The translations under genes and the position numbers were made by a program. 56,429 nucleotides of DNA from DASRSS01 sp035765515 (lineage in GTDB: Bacteria; Actinomycetota; Actinomycetes; Mycobacteriales; Jatrophihabitantaceae): contig DASTXN010000084.1 of the NCBI GenBank assembly GCA_035765515.1, positions 1-56,429 on the forward strand, read 5' to 3'. Below, piece by piece: positions 56,152-56,429 of the stretch. The notes below the pieces were generated by a model. It was given only the letters and a program-made list of their open reading frames with translations, did no database searches and was not told the origin of the DNA. How positions within the stretch are numbered: the stretch's first letter is position 1; each line of letters starts with the position of its first letter.

Positions 56152-56429
56152 ATTCGTTGGCTTCGTTGTCGGACGGCTCGTCGCCGATCGGGGTTTCCGC
56201 TTCGCCCGCAGGAGCAGCCGGCGTCGCCGGATCGGTGACGCCGACCATCGCCGGGCGCAGCAGCCGATCGCCGTGCCGGTAGCCCTTGCGCATGACCGTG
56301 GTGCAGGTCGGCACGCTGACCTCGTCGCTCTCGTTGTGCATGACCGCTTCGTGCACGGTCGGGTCGAACGGGTCGCCCTGCTCCCCGAACGCCTCCAGGC
56401 CGAGCTTGCTGAACGCCAGCTCGAGCTGG
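56150..56429 (-). CDS. grpE: Nucleotide exchange factor GrpE, 3' part only
   Basis: About 93 C-terminal residues; the gene continues past the right edge. Visible are LELAFSKLGLEAFGEQGDPF with DPTVHEAVMH (the conserved GrpE beta-domain start), VSVPTCTTVMRKGYRHGDRL and LLRPAMVGV, then an acidic Pro/Glu-rich tail. GrpE releases ADP from DnaK. Immediately upstream of dnaJ with the stop inside its ribosome site; dnaK should follow outside the window. Confidence 0.95.
   Translation of the reverse strand, partial: QLELAFSKLGLEAFGEQGDPFDPTVHEAVMHNESDEVSVPTCTTVMRKGYRHGDRLLRPAMVGVTDPATPAAPAGEAETPIGDEPSDNEANE

Noticed and set aside
1..56429. tRNA, rRNA, CRISPR arrays, prophage or transposase genes
   Set aside because: No cloverleaf-like sequences, repeat-spacer arrays, integrase or transposase motifs were seen on either strand on reading.

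Overview
The window comes from a high-GC, motile actinobacterium (Actinomycetota). The signs are strong G/C third-position bias, many GTG starts, ATGA/GTGA gene overlaps, an HspR-type heat-shock operon (grpE-dnaJ-hspR-clpB), RNase J, a type I methionine aminopeptidase with the actinobacterial N-terminal extension, and several genes whose start codon lies 6-8 nt after a TANNNT box (leaderless mRNAs). I cannot name a genus from sequence alone.

Layout. (1) 1-8107: surface-glycan genes. These are a partial GT4 glycosyltransferase, an unknown helical protein, and a tight plus-strand operon (WavE-like transferase, GDPD-like phosphodiesterase, HAD phosphatase, two related nucleotidyltransferases flanking a cupin), then a divergent two-domain glycosyltransferase. 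(2) 8319-26915: one flagellar block, flgB-flgC-fliE-fliF-fliG-fliH-fliI-fliJ-(NlpC/P60+SLT hydrolase)-fliK-flgD-flgE, then flbD-motA-motB-fliL, then fliM-fliN-fliO-fliP-fliQ-fliR-flhB. (3) 26916-29911: an interruption between flhB and flhA carrying two minus-strand genes, an AbiEi/DUF559 protein bracketed by paired 52-bp palindromic repeats and a GT2 glycosyltransferase. (4) 29912-34048: flhA, a FlhF-like protein that has lost its GTPase motifs, and a small membrane protein. (5) 34155-39556: DedA, a small membrane protein, RNase J, a methyl-accepting chemotaxis protein, and methionine aminopeptidase. (6) 39603-48268, minus strand: six overlapping exopolysaccharide genes (GT2, GT4, pyruvyltransferase, a flippase-GT39 fusion, a cellulose-synthase-like GT2, a GH6 glucanase). 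(7) 48552-56429: rRNA/tRNA 2'-O-methyltransferase, pyrE, two membrane proteins, clpB, hspR, dnaJ and the 3' part of grpE.

How it works together. Seven sites with the same geometry (TCAN or TAAA, exactly 15 nt, then G[C/T]CGATNN) sit before flgB, flbD-motA, fliM, flhA, the chemotaxis receptor and two glycosyltransferase genes. They look like promoters of a FliA/WhiG-type sigma-28 factor that is not in this window. Three of them place a GTG exactly 8 nt after the -10 box, so fliM and both glycosyltransferases would be leaderless. This ties the glycosyltransferases to motility, most simply as flagellin- or filament-glycosylating enzymes. Flagellin, flgK/L, fliD/S, fliA and the Che kinase genes are not here.

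The window also carries two dispersed palindromic repeat families: paired 52-bp TGATCA-ended units (four loci) and about 70-bp nested CGAGTGG palindromes (two loci). No tRNA, rRNA, CRISPR array or recognisable transposase was found.
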